Origin: Acidobacteriota bacterium
GTDB lineage: Bacteria; Acidobacteriota; Polarisedimenticolia; J045
Reading direction: 5' to 3'
NCBI GenBank assembly: GCA_003696075.1
Contig: RFHH01000015.1
Span: forward strand, 1-35,014
Length of the DNA: 35,014 bases
Made by a program: the position numbers and the translations under genes. This document shows positions 1 to 7,806 of the stretch, in pieces. Positions within the stretch are counted from its first letter, which is position 1, and the number at the start of each line of letters is the position of its first letter. The notes under the pieces were generated by a model. The model was given only the letters and a program-made list of their open reading frames with translations. It ran no database searches and was not told the DNA's origin.

Positions 1-1
1 C

Positions 2-1951
2 GAGCCGGACAATCTCGTCCACCGCTTCAACTTCGTCCGGCTGGCCTTCCACTACGGGCGTCTGGCCGAGATCGCACGGGCCCGGCGCGTCGCCGAGGAG
101 ACGCTGGATCGGCCGGCCGAGAGCTGGACCGTCGACCCTCTCGACGACATCTATCCCTGGGACTTCTTCCCGACCCATACGGACTATCGCGCCTACTTCG
201 ACGAGGCCACGCGCATGGTCCAGGGAAACGGAGATCCCGGGCGGCTGGTCCGGCTGATCCTCGCCTCCCTGCACGATTTGCTCGGACTCGCCGGCGGTGA
301 TCTCGACCATCACCGGCGCGCTGTCGAACTCGATCCGGAATTTCCCTTCTTTCGCTGGAACCTCGCTGCGGCGCTGCTCCGCCGCGGCGAGCCGGACGAT
401 CTCGACGAGGCCCAGCGGCTCCTCGAGGACCTGGCCCGGAACACGGTGCTGCTCCGACCGGCCACGCGCGAGCTGGAGGCGCTCGCCGGGCGCGGGCGGG
501 TCGTCCGTCCCCTCGAGGGATTGAAGAGCCGCTGCGAGCGGGCGCCCAAGGGAGGGATCGGGGCGACGCTGGATCTCGAGGGACGCTGCGCCGACCTTCC
601 CGATCTTCCGCGCGTCGCCGCAAAGCTCCCCCCGGCCGCACCGCCCTTCGGACCACCCGCGGCGCCGGCCTCCGTCGAGACGCTGGTCGTGCCGGAGGGT
701 CACGAGCGCATCGACTACGCGGTGACCGCCGTCGTTTCCGTCTGGCGTTCCCGGCGTTTCATCGAGGGTCTGCTCGACGATCTCCTGTCCCAGTCGCTCG
801 GGCCGCGCCTCGAGATCGTTGTCGTCGACAGCGCCTCGCCGGAGGGCGAGGGGCGGATCGTGCTCGACCGTCTCCGGCGCCACCCGAACATCGTCTACCT
901 GCGAACCGACCGGCGCGAGACGTCACACGCCGCCTTCAGCCGGGCTGCGGCGCTCGCCCGGGCGCCCTATCTGGCGCTCGCGAACACCGACGACCGGCAC
1001 CACCCGGAAGCGCTCGAAAGACTGGCCCGCGTGCTCGACGCGAGGCCCGACGTGGGGCTGGTCTACGCCGACTTCTGGGTCACCGTGCGCGAGAACGCGC
1101 GCTTCGACGAAGCTCCGTTCGAGAAGCTCAAGCGCCTCGAGGAGTTCACGCTGTTCGACCTCCTCGCGCACTGCTCCGTCGGACCGCAGCCGATGTGGCG
1201 CAAGGAATTGCACCACCGGCACGGCCTGTTCGACGCCACTCTCGACGTCGCGGGAGACTGGGAGATGTGGCTGCGGTTCGCGCGGGAGGACGTCTTCCTC
1301 CATGTACCCGAGACACTCGGCGTCTACTACTACTCGCCCACGAGCTGCGAGCGCCGCGATCCGCGGCGAGCCAAGCGCGAGAACGAGCACATCCTGCGCG
1401 CGTACGACCCGCTGTGGGCGGAGCAGAACGCCCGCCGGCGGGAAGCTCGGATCGCAGCGCCGCGGCTGGACGAAATCCTGGCGCTGATCGTGCGGGGCGA
1501 TGATCCCGGCCGAGCGGCAGCGAGTGTCGCCGAGCTCCGAAAGGAGCGGCCGCGGCGGCGCGATGTGCGCTTCGCCGTCGTGCGCGCGGACGAAGGGATT
1601 CCCGATGTCCCCGGCGGCCCGCCGGCCGACCCCCCCTCGTGGACGCTCCCGGAGGTGATGTCCGACGGCTGGCCGTGGCGCTACCGGGCGGTCGCGCTGA
1701 TGCCCGCCGGCGCCCGCCTCACCGCACGCCGGCTCGAGGAGCTCGCCGAGCGACTCTTTGCGGGGGAGCGGACCGGGGCCCTGCGCGTCCGGGAAGGCGC
1801 CGGAGAGGTCGTGCTGTTGAGCAGCTCGGCGGTGCTGGACGCGGCCTCCCTGCTGGCGGCGCCGGAGCGGCCGGACGCATGGCTCGACGCCGTCGCCCGC
1901 CGGGGATGGAACGTCGCGGTGTGCGCCGGCGCCGAGACCGGGAACGCCTGA
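2..1951 (+). CDS. TPR-containing family 2 glycosyltransferase (5' partial)
   Basis: The frame is open from the first bases of the window, so the gene starts upstream; 649 residues are visible. The first ~230 residues are helical, with a TPR-like stretch around nt 300-450 (AVELDPEFPFFRWNLAAALL). A GT-A (GT2) catalytic domain follows from about nt 716. It begins with a TAVVSVW strand, then VVVDSASPEGEG and, at nt 983-994, NTDD in place of the usual metal-binding DxD. Downstream are LVYADF and a DWEMWLRF segment typical of polysaccharide GT2 enzymes. The last ~180 residues (from about nt 1420) match nothing I recognise. Its likely role is cytoplasmic transfer of a sugar from a nucleotide donor during surface glycan assembly. 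It is 109 bases upstream of the sugar-nucleotide and phosphoramidate operon and probably serves the same glycan. Acceptor and donor are unknown. Confidence 0.85.
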   Translation, partial: EPDNLVHRFNFVRLAFHYGRLAEIARARRVAEETLDRPAESWTVDPLDDIYPWDFFPTHTDYRAYFDEATRMVQGNGDPGRLVRLILASLHDLLGLAGGDLDHHRRAVELDPEFPFFRWNLAAALLRRGEPDDLDEAQRLLEDLARNTVLLRPATRELEALAGRGRVVRPLEGLKSRCERAPKGGIGATLDLEGRCADLPDLPRVAAKLPPAAPPFGPPAAPASVETLVVPEGHERIDYAVTAVVSVWRSRRFIEGLLDDLLSQSLGPRLEIVVVDSASPEGEGRIVLDRLRRHPNIVYLRTDRRETSHAAFSRAAALARAPYLALANTDDRHHPEALERLARVLDARPDVGLVYADFWVTVRENARFDEAPFEKLKRLEEFTLFDLLAHCSVGPQPMWRKELHHRHGLFDATLDVAGDWEMWLRFAREDVFLHVPETLGVYYYSPTSCERRDPRRAKRENEHILRAYDPLWAEQNARRREARIAAPRLDEILALIVRGDDPGRAAASVAELRKERPRRRDVRFAVVRADEGIPDVPGGPPADPPSWTLPEVMSDGWPWRYRAVALMPAGARLTARRLEELAERLFAGERTGALRVREGAGEVVLLSSSAVLDAASLLAAPERPDAWLDAVARRGWNVAVCAGAETGNA

Positions 1952-1991
1952 CGCCGCTTGCCGCGCGGGCGGCCGGAACCGAGATTGGGTT

Positions 1992-2021
1992 CCGTGGGGG
2001 TCCGCACGGGACCGCACGGGA
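1992..2021. repeat. Short decameric tandem repeat in the gap before the epimerase gene
   Basis: CCGCACGGGA occurs twice in perfect tandem at 2002-2011 and 2012-2021, preceded in register by the diverged copy CCGTGGGGGT (1992-2001). It lies between the glycosyltransferase stop and the ribosome binding site GAGGAGG (2048-2054) of the next gene. Function unknown; it could be a regulator site or chance in GC-rich DNA. Confidence 0.4.
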
Positions 2022-2060
2022 TCGCGGCGTTTTTCGCCGGTCCCGGCGAGGAGGACAGAC

Positions 2061-3047
2061 ATGCGCGTGCTGGTGACCGGAGGCGCCGGCTACGTCGGAA
2101 GCATCCTCGTGGAGCGGCTGCTGCGCGACGGCCACGAGGTCACCGTGGTCGACGCCCTCGTGCACGGGGTCCCTTCCCTCGCCCACGTGGCGTCCGACCC
2201 GCGCTTCGAGTTCGTCTACGGCGATGCGCGTGACGAGCGGGTCGTCCTCCCGCTGGCCCGGCGGGCCGACGCCATCCTTCCGCTGGCCGCGGTCGTCGGC
2301 GCCCCCGCCTGCGACGCCGATCCGTGGCGCGCCCGAACCGTCAACGTCGACGCCATCCGGATGCTCGCCGAGCGCACGTCGCGCGAGCAGCTGATCGTCT
2401 ACCCCACCACCAACAGCGGCTACGGAACGAAGTCGGGCGAGGTCTTCTGCACCGAGGAAACGCCGCTGGAGCCGATTTCCCTCTACGGACGCACCAAGGT
2501 GCAGGCCGAGCGGATCCTGCTCGACCGCGGCGGGGCCATCACGCTGCGTTTGGCGACCGTCTTCGGCATGTCGCCGAGGATGCGGCTCGACCTTCTCGTG
2601 AATCACTTCGTCTGGACGGCCATCACCGAGGGAGCGATCGTCATCTTCGAAAAGGATTTCAAGCGCAACTACGTGCACGTGCGCGACGTGGCCGACTGCT
2701 TCGCGTTCGCGCTCGAGCACGGCGAGGAGATGGCCGGCAGGCCGTACAACGTCGGCCTCGACGACGCCAACTGCTCGAAGGCCGAACTGGCCGAGAAGAT
2801 CCGAGCGCACGTGCCGGGCTTCTACGTCCACTTCGCGGAGTACGGAACCGACCCCGACCGCCGCAACTACATCGTCTCCAACGAGCGCCTGCGGCAGGCC
2901 GGCTTCGAGGCGCGCCGCAGCCTCGACGACGGTATCCGCGAGCTCGTCAAGGGCCTCCGGATGCTCGCAGCCGCTCCTCACCGCAACGCCCCGCCCGTCC
3001 AGGCGCAACGCTTCGGGCGCCCGCAGCTGGAGCCGGCGGCGGTCTGA
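2061..3047 (+). CDS. NAD-dependent sugar-nucleotide epimerase/dehydratase (extended SDR)
   Basis: This is a 328-residue extended short-chain dehydrogenase. The N-terminal Rossmann motif is GGAGYVGS (residues 7-14), and an acidic residue at the end of beta-2 (Asp31) favours NAD over NADP. The active site is the YPTTNS segment (114-119) with Tyr142-xxx-Lys146 (YGRTK). The substrate-domain strand RNYVHVRDVADC is typical of enzymes acting on nucleotide sugars. The ATG follows GAGGAGG by six bases. It lies 13 bases upstream of the HddC-like gene. With the HddC- and GmhB-like neighbours, a plausible job is modifying a GDP-heptose or similar donor (oxidation, C4/C3 epimerisation or dehydration), as SDR enzymes do in the C. 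jejuni capsule locus. The exact substrate cannot be read from the sequence. Confidence 0.88.
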   Translation: MRVLVTGGAGYVGSILVERLLRDGHEVTVVDALVHGVPSLAHVASDPRFEFVYGDARDERVVLPLARRADAILPLAAVVGAPACDADPWRARTVNVDAIRMLAERTSREQLIVYPTTNSGYGTKSGEVFCTEETPLEPISLYGRTKVQAERILLDRGGAITLRLATVFGMSPRMRLDLLVNHFVWTAITEGAIVIFEKDFKRNYVHVRDVADCFAFALEHGEEMAGRPYNVGLDDANCSKAELAEKIRAHVPGFYVHFAEYGTDPDRRNYIVSNERLRQAGFEARRSLDDGIRELVKGLRMLAAAPHRNAPPVQAQRFGRPQLEPAAV

Positions 3048-3060
3048 TCGCGGCGAGCCG

Positions 3061-3801
3061 ATGACCGGGCCCGCCACGTGGCCGCGACGGCTCTCCGAGA
3101 TCCCGGCGCTGGTTCTCGCCGGAGGAGCGGGAACCCGCCTCCGGCCGGCGGTCCCCGACCGGCCGAAGGCGCTGGCCGAGATCGCCGGACGGCCGTTCCT
3201 CGAGCACCTCCTGGAGCGTTTGGCGGCGGAGGGAATCGTCAGGGCGATTCTCTGCACCGGCGTGATGGGCGATCAGGTCGCCCGCTGGGCGGCGCGGTAC
3301 AGCGGACCGGTCGAGCTCGCGCTCTCTCACGAAAGCGAGCCGGCCGGTACCGGGGGCGCCGTCGCGCTCGCCCGGCGGCGGTTCGGTCTCGAACGCACCC
3401 TCGTCCTCAACGGAGACACCTACTTCGAGGCGCCCCTCGCCCCGCTGCTCGCGGCCGCCTCGGCGGCGGGGGCGCCGGGGGCGCTTCTCGCGGTTCGGGT
3501 CCCCGACACCGGACGCTACGGAGCGCTCGAGACCGACGCGGCCGGCCGGGTGCTGCGGTTCGTCGAAAAAGGGCAGCGCGGGCCGGGATTGATCTCGGCA
3601 GGAGCAGCACTGCTCGGCCCAGAGATCCTCGCCGCGATTCCGGACGACCGCCCCGTGTCGCTCGAGGACGAGGTGCTCGCCGCGTGGGCCGGCCGGGGAC
3701 TCGTGGCAGCGGTCGGAGAGGGCCGCTTCGTCGACATCGGCACACCGGAGAGTTATCGCGCGGCCGAAGAGATGTTCGCCGGCACCGGGGGCGTGCGATG
3801 A
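3061..3801 (+). CDS. Sugar-1-phosphate nucleotidyltransferase, HddC-like
   Basis: This 246-residue single-domain NTP transferase has the nucleotide-binding signature GGAGTRL (residues 21-27), RPK (34-36) and the metal-binding NGDT (117-120). Near the C-terminus FVDIGTPESY matches the sugar-phosphate-binding end of this fold. Family knowledge: enzymes of this size and motif set include HddC, the D-glycero-alpha-D-manno-heptose-1-phosphate guanylyltransferase, and RmlA/GCD1-like enzymes. The adjacent GmhB-like phosphatase favours HddC by context. It would make the activated sugar (GDP-heptose) for surface glycan assembly. Its stop overlaps the next start by four bases (ATGA). No HddA kinase or GmhA isomerase is in the window, so the full heptose pathway is not demonstrated here. 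Confidence 0.8.
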   Translation: MTGPATWPRRLSEIPALVLAGGAGTRLRPAVPDRPKALAEIAGRPFLEHLLERLAAEGIVRAILCTGVMGDQVARWAARYSGPVELALSHESEPAGTGGAVALARRRFGLERTLVLNGDTYFEAPLAPLLAAASAAGAPGALLAVRVPDTGRYGALETDAAGRVLRFVEKGQRGPGLISAGAALLGPEILAAIPDDRPVSLEDEVLAAWAGRGLVAAVGEGRFVDIGTPESYRAAEEMFAGTGGVR

Positions 3802-4370
3802 GCGGACCGGTGTTGCTGCTCGACCGCGACGGGACGATCGTCGTGCAGGAGGAGCGTTACCTCACCGAACCGTCACGCCTGCGACTGCTTCCGGGGGCGG
3901 GCGCGGCGCTCGCCCGCCTGCGGCGGGCCGGATACCGCCTCGCGGTGCTGACCAACCAGTCCCCGATCGAACGCGGGCTCCTGACGTGGGAGCGGCTGCG
4001 CGCGATTCACCGCCGGCTCATCGAGGAGCTGGCTCGCCACGGAGCCGAGCTGGACGGCATCTTCGTCTGCCCGCACCGGCCGGAGCGGGGGTGCTCCTGC
4101 CGCAAACCGCAGCCGGGCCTCGTGTGGCAGGCAGCGGCGAAGCTGCGCTTCGACCCGAAAGAGTCCTGGATCATCGGCGACAACGCCTGCGACGTCGAGC
4201 TGGCGCACGCTGTCGGCGCCCGCTCGGTGCTCGTGCTCACCGGCCACGGAGCGGGCCTGCCGGAGGCGGTGCGGGCGCGCGCCGATCTGGTGGTGCCCGA
4301 CCTGGCGGCCGCCGCGGAGCGGATTCAGGCGGAGCTCCGCGCCCCCCGGCGGGAGGAGGTGTTCGCGTGA
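3798..4370 (+). CDS. gmhB: D-glycero-D-manno-heptose 1,7-bisphosphate phosphatase (GmhB-like HAD)
   Basis: This HAD-superfamily phosphatase has 190 residues, close to the E. coli enzyme. The nucleophile motif is Asp9-Arg-Asp11-Gly-Thr13; motif II includes Thr52-Asn53; the zinc loop characteristic of GmhB and the HisB N-terminal domain is C91-x-H93 then C99-x-C101; motif III/IV is Lys103 and Gly-Asp128-Asn. It removes the 7-phosphate of heptose 1,7-bisphosphate, giving the 1-phosphate used by the guanylyl- or adenylyltransferase. The start was chosen at the ATGA overlapping the previous stop. It ends in a GTGA overlap with the glutamine kinase gene. HisB-type histidinol phosphatase is an alternative family reading, but there are no histidine genes here and the locus is glycan-related. 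Confidence 0.85.
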   Translation: MSGPVLLLDRDGTIVVQEERYLTEPSRLRLLPGAGAALARLRRAGYRLAVLTNQSPIERGLLTWERLRAIHRRLIEELARHGAELDGIFVCPHRPERGCSCRKPQPGLVWQAAAKLRFDPKESWIIGDNACDVELAHAVGARSVLVLTGHGAGLPEAVRARADLVVPDLAAAAERIQAELRAPRREEVFA

Positions 4371-6688
4371 GCGTCCTGCTCTCCGGGAAGGCCCGGACGC
4401 TCGAGCGGCTTGCCGGAAAGCTCGAGCACGCGGAGGTGCTGCCGCAGCATCGCTTCAGCGCCGCAGAATGGCGGCGCGGCCGCGAGCGGATTCTGGCGGC
4501 GGTGCTCGCCGAACCGTGGGGCGCGGGGCCGCTCATCGCCCGCAGCAGCGCGCTGGCCGAGGACGGCCGGCGCACCGCCCTGGCCGGCCACTACGCGTCG
4601 GTCGCCGGCGTTCGGGGCAAGGAGGGCCTGGCGGCGGCGATCGACCGCGTGGCGGCGAGCCTCGACGACCCGCAGGGAAGGGACGAGATCTTCGTCCAGC
4701 CCTGGCTCGAGCGGGTCGCGCTCGCCGGCGTGGCCTTCACGCGCGATCCCAACACCGGCGCCGACTACCTGGTCGTCAACTACGACGACAAGAGCGGGAC
4801 GACAGACGCCGTCACCTCCGGACGGAGCAACGAGCTCGAAACCTGGTACCGATTCCGCCGGTCGCCGGTTCCGGCGCCGGAACCGCTGGACCGCGTGGTC
4901 GCGCTGGCTGACGAGCTGATCGAACGACTGGGCGAGGAGGCGCTCGACTTCGAGTTCGCGCTCACGCACGACGGCCGGCTCGTCCTGCTCCAGGTCCGAC
5001 CACTGACCGCTGCGACCGCCGCAGCACGGCCCCCCGGCGAGCAGGCAGCCGTCCTCGCCCGCGTCGCCCGGCGCCTGCTGGAATGGCAGCGACCCCATCC
5101 CTACCTCTACGGTGACCGCACGGTGTTCGGCGTGATGCCGGACTGGAACCCCGCGGAGATCATCGGCATCCGCCCGCGGCCGCTGGCGCTCTCGCTGTAC
5201 CGCGAGTTGGTCACCGACAGCATCTGGGCCTACCAGCGTCACAACTACGGCTACCGCAACCTGCGGAGCTTTCCCCTGCTCGTCGACATCGCCGGCCTTC
5301 CCTATGTGGACGTGAGGGTGTCCTTCAACTCGTTCCTTCCGGCAACGACCGCCCCGGACCTGGCCCGGCGGCTCGTCAACCACTACATCGATCGCCTGGT
5401 GGCGAACCCTGACGAGCACGACAAGGTCGAGTTCGAGATCATCTTCTCCTGCTACACATTCGATCTTCACGAGAGGATGCGGGTCCTCGACGAGGCGGGG
5501 TTCACCGCCGGCGACCGCGAACGGCTCGCCGAGGACCTGAGGGATCTGACGCGGAGAATCATCGACCATCGGAACGGCCTCTGGCTCTCCGACCGGAGGC
5601 GGCTCGACGAGCTGGTCAAGAGGCGCGAGATCATCCTCGAGTCCGACCTCGATCTTCCGGAGAAGATCTTCTGGCTGCTCGAGGATTGCAAGCGATACGG
5701 AACGCTTCCCTTCGCTGGACTCGCACGCGCCGCGTTCATCGCCGTGCAGATGCTGCGCTCCCTCGTGACACTGGGTGTCCTCGACGAGAGCGAGTACGCC
5801 CTGTTCATGGAGAGCGTGGAAACGGTCGGCTCGCGCATGGCCCGCGATCTGGCGACTCTCCCGCGCGCCGCGTTCCTGGCTCGCTACGGGCACCTCCGCC
5901 CCGGCACCTACGACATCCTCTCGCCTCGCTACGACGAGGCCCCGGAGCGGTACCTCTGTCACACCGCCCCGCCGCCGCGCGCGACGAAGCGGTTCACCCT
6001 CGATCTCGGCCAGCTCGGGCGCATCGAGAAGCTTCTGAGCGAACACGGGCTCGGCAAGGACGTGCTCGGCCTGTTCGAGTTCATCCGGGGCGCGATCGAG
6101 GGTCGCGAATACGCCAAATTCGTCTTCACCCGCAGCCTCAGCGACGCGCTCGTGCTCCTCGGACGCCTCGCGGAGCACTGCGGGCTCGACCTCGAGGACG
6201 CCTCCTTCGTGACGATCCAGGCGGTGCAGAAAGCGGTGTCTTCGTGCGAAGACATCGCCGAAGCGCTGCGGGCATCGGCCGAACATGGCCGGCGCCGCTA
6301 CGAGATGACGCGGCAAATCGTCCTGCCGCCGCTGATCGTCGATCCGCGCGAGGTCTGGGATTTTCACCTCCCGCCCTCGGAGCCGAACTTCATCACCCAG
6401 AAGAGAGCGGCCGGGCCGGTGCGTTTCGCCGACGCTCCTCCCTCGGAGCTGCGCGGGGCGATCCTCCTCCTCCCGCGCGCCGATCCCGGGTTCGACTGGA
6501 TCTTCACCCATGGGATCGCCGGCTTCGTCACCGCGTACGGCGGAATCAACTCGCACATGGCGATCCGCGCCGGCGAGCTGGGTATCCCGGCCGTCGTCGG
6601 GGCCGGCGAAAAGCTCTACCGCCGATATGCCGCCGCCCGGGAGCTCGAGATCGACGCTTCGGCGCGACAGGTGAGGATCCTGAGATGA
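4367..6688 (+). CDS. L-glutamine kinase of phosphoramidate biosynthesis (Cj1418-type, PEP-synthase fold)
   Basis: The protein has 773 residues. Residues ~50-215 are an ATP-grasp (PPDK_N) domain with IARSSALAEDG (58-67), FTRDPNTGADYLVV and a closing LLQVRPL. A large middle region (~240-690) carries the block MPDWNPAEIIG (257-267) that I associate with the glutamine-kinase group rather than true PEP synthases. Residues ~695-773 are the swivelling phosphohistidine domain, with GGINSHMAIRAGELGIPAVVG placing the phospho-histidine at His730. There is no C-terminal PEP/pyruvate TIM barrel, so it is not a PEP synthase or PPDK. Known chemistry of Cj1418: ATP phosphorylates the amide nitrogen of L-glutamine, forming a P-N bond. 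The GTG start overlaps the gmhB stop and follows GGGAGGAGGT (4351-4360). The three genes downstream supply the rest of the pathway. Confidence 0.83.
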   Translation: MSVLLSGKARTLERLAGKLEHAEVLPQHRFSAAEWRRGRERILAAVLAEPWGAGPLIARSSALAEDGRRTALAGHYASVAGVRGKEGLAAAIDRVAASLDDPQGRDEIFVQPWLERVALAGVAFTRDPNTGADYLVVNYDDKSGTTDAVTSGRSNELETWYRFRRSPVPAPEPLDRVVALADELIERLGEEALDFEFALTHDGRLVLLQVRPLTAATAAARPPGEQAAVLARVARRLLEWQRPHPYLYGDRTVFGVMPDWNPAEIIGIRPRPLALSLYRELVTDSIWAYQRHNYGYRNLRSFPLLVDIAGLPYVDVRVSFNSFLPATTAPDLARRLVNHYIDRLVANPDEHDKVEFEIIFSCYTFDLHERMRVLDEAGFTAGDRERLAEDLRDLTRRIIDHRNGLWLSDRRRLDELVKRREIILESDLDLPEKIFWLLEDCKRYGTLPFAGLARAAFIAVQMLRSLVTLGVLDESEYALFMESVETVGSRMARDLATLPRAAFLARYGHLRPGTYDILSPRYDEAPERYLCHTAPPPRATKRFTLDLGQLGRIEKLLSEHGLGKDVLGLFEFIRGAIEGREYAKFVFTRSLSDALVLLGRLAEHCGLDLEDASFVTIQAVQKAVSSCEDIAEALRASAEHGRRRYEMTRQIVLPPLIVDPREVWDFHLPPSEPNFITQKRAAGPVRFADAPPSELRGAILLLPRADPGFDWIFTHGIAGFVTAYGGINSHMAIRAGELGIPAVVGAGEKLYRRYAAARELEIDASARQVRILR

Positions 6689-7806
6689 AGCTGGTGGGCC
6701 TGACCCAGCGGATCGACGCCGACGCGCGTGGCGAGAGGCGTGACGCTCTCGAGCGGCGCTGGCACCGTTTTCTCGCCCGCTGCGGTCTCGCCGGAGTGCC
6801 TCTGCCCAACGACGCTGCGGCGGCGGAGGCGCTTCTCGACCGGCTTCCGCTCGCGGGAATCATCCTGACCGGGGGGAACGACCTCGCCGGGGCCGGCGGC
6901 GACGCTCCCGAGCGCGATGCTCTCGAGCGCATACTGATCGAGCGCGCCGAGCGCGAGCGCTGGCCGGTTCTCGGCGTCTGCCGCGGCCTTCAACTCATCG
7001 CCGTTCACCACGGCGCCCGGATCGAGCGTGTCGCCGGTCACGCGGGAACGCGGCATCTCCTGGACGGCCACGGCGTCCCGGCCGAGGTCAATAGCTACCA
7101 CGACTGGGGTGTCCTGGAGTCCCCGCCGCAACTCCTCGTCCGCGCACGCTCTCCCGACGGGGTGATCGAGGCGATCGAGACGCGCGACGGGCGGCTCGCG
7201 GCGATCCAGTGGCATCCCGAGCGAGAGCCATCACCGGCTGCCGCGGACCGGCATCTCCTAGACAGCCTGTTCGGCGGACCGGGACGCCCCGGCGCCTCCG
7301 AAGGCACCGTCTACTGGATCACGGGGCTCTCCGGCGCCGGCAAGACGACGCTCGGCCGCGCGCTGGTGGATCGCCTGCGCGCCGCCGGGCGGCCGGCGCT
7401 CCTGCTCGACGGCGACTCACTGCGGGAGGCCATCGCCGCCGATCTCGGACACGACATGGCCGATCGCCATCGCTCCGCGATGCGCAACGCGAGGCTGTGC
7501 CGGCTGCTCGCCTCCCAGGGCGCCGACGTCGTCTGCTGCACGATCTCGATGTTCGAGGACGTGCGGAGCTGGAACCGCGATCACATCCCCCGCTACCGCG
7601 AGATCTACCTGCGGGCGTCGCTCGCGTTGCTGGAGGCCCGCGATCCCAAGGGAATCTACGCCGCAGCCCGCCGCGGCGAGATCCGGCACGTGTGGGGCGT
7701 CGATCTGCCATGGGAGGAACCGCGCCGTCCCGATCTGGTGATCGACGTCGAGGATCGGTTCGACCCCGACACGCTGGCCGGGCATATCCTCGGAGAACTT
7801 CGATGA
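6685..7806 (+). CDS. Fused gamma-glutamyl-CDP-amidate hydrolase / cytidine diphosphoramidate kinase
   Basis: This 373-residue protein is a two-domain fusion. Residues 1-~197 are a class I glutamine-amidotransferase-like hydrolase (peptidase C26): TGGND 62-66, nucleophile Cys99 in GVCRGLQ, and His177/Glu179 in QWHPE. Residues ~205-373 are an APS-kinase-fold P-loop kinase: Walker A GLSGAGKTT (214-222), LDGD 241-244, RDPKGIY. The segment CCTISMF...WNR..IP.Y.EIYLR replaces the SPY..R...R of true APS kinases and resembles Cj1415. In C. jejuni the separate proteins Cj1417 (releases glutamate from CDP-L-glutamine, leaving cytidine diphosphoramidate) and Cj1415 (phosphorylates its ribose 3'-OH) do these steps. 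Here one chain appears to do both. ATGA overlaps both flanking genes. No ATP sulfurylase is nearby, which argues against sulfate activation. Confidence 0.82.
   Translation: MKLVGLTQRIDADARGERRDALERRWHRFLARCGLAGVPLPNDAAAAEALLDRLPLAGIILTGGNDLAGAGGDAPERDALERILIERAERERWPVLGVCRGLQLIAVHHGARIERVAGHAGTRHLLDGHGVPAEVNSYHDWGVLESPPQLLVRARSPDGVIEAIETRDGRLAAIQWHPEREPSPAAADRHLLDSLFGGPGRPGASEGTVYWITGLSGAGKTTLGRALVDRLRAAGRPALLLDGDSLREAIAADLGHDMADRHRSAMRNARLCRLLASQGADVVCCTISMFEDVRSWNRDHIPRYREIYLRASLALLEARDPKGIYAAARRGEIRHVWGVDLPWEEPRRPDLVIDVEDRFDPDTLAGHILGELR

Noticed and set aside
1719-3257. Long open frame on the - strand across the epimerase gene
   Set aside because: Arg/Ala/Gly-rich low-complexity translation opposite a well-conserved SDR.
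4325-6556. Long open frame on the - strand opposite the glutamine kinase
   Set aside because: It is an antisense shadow caused by strong GC bias at third positions; its translation shows no domain and the + strand protein is clearly real.
4367-6688. Phosphoenolpyruvate synthase / pyruvate phosphate dikinase
   Set aside because: It has the ATP-grasp and phosphohistidine domains but no C-terminal PEP/pyruvate-binding barrel, and its middle domain and neighbours match the glutamine kinase group.
7300-7806. Adenylylsulfate kinase for sulfate assimilation
   Set aside because: No ATP sulfurylase or PAPS reductase nearby, fusion to a gamma-glutamyl hydrolase domain, and a substrate segment unlike true APS kinases.
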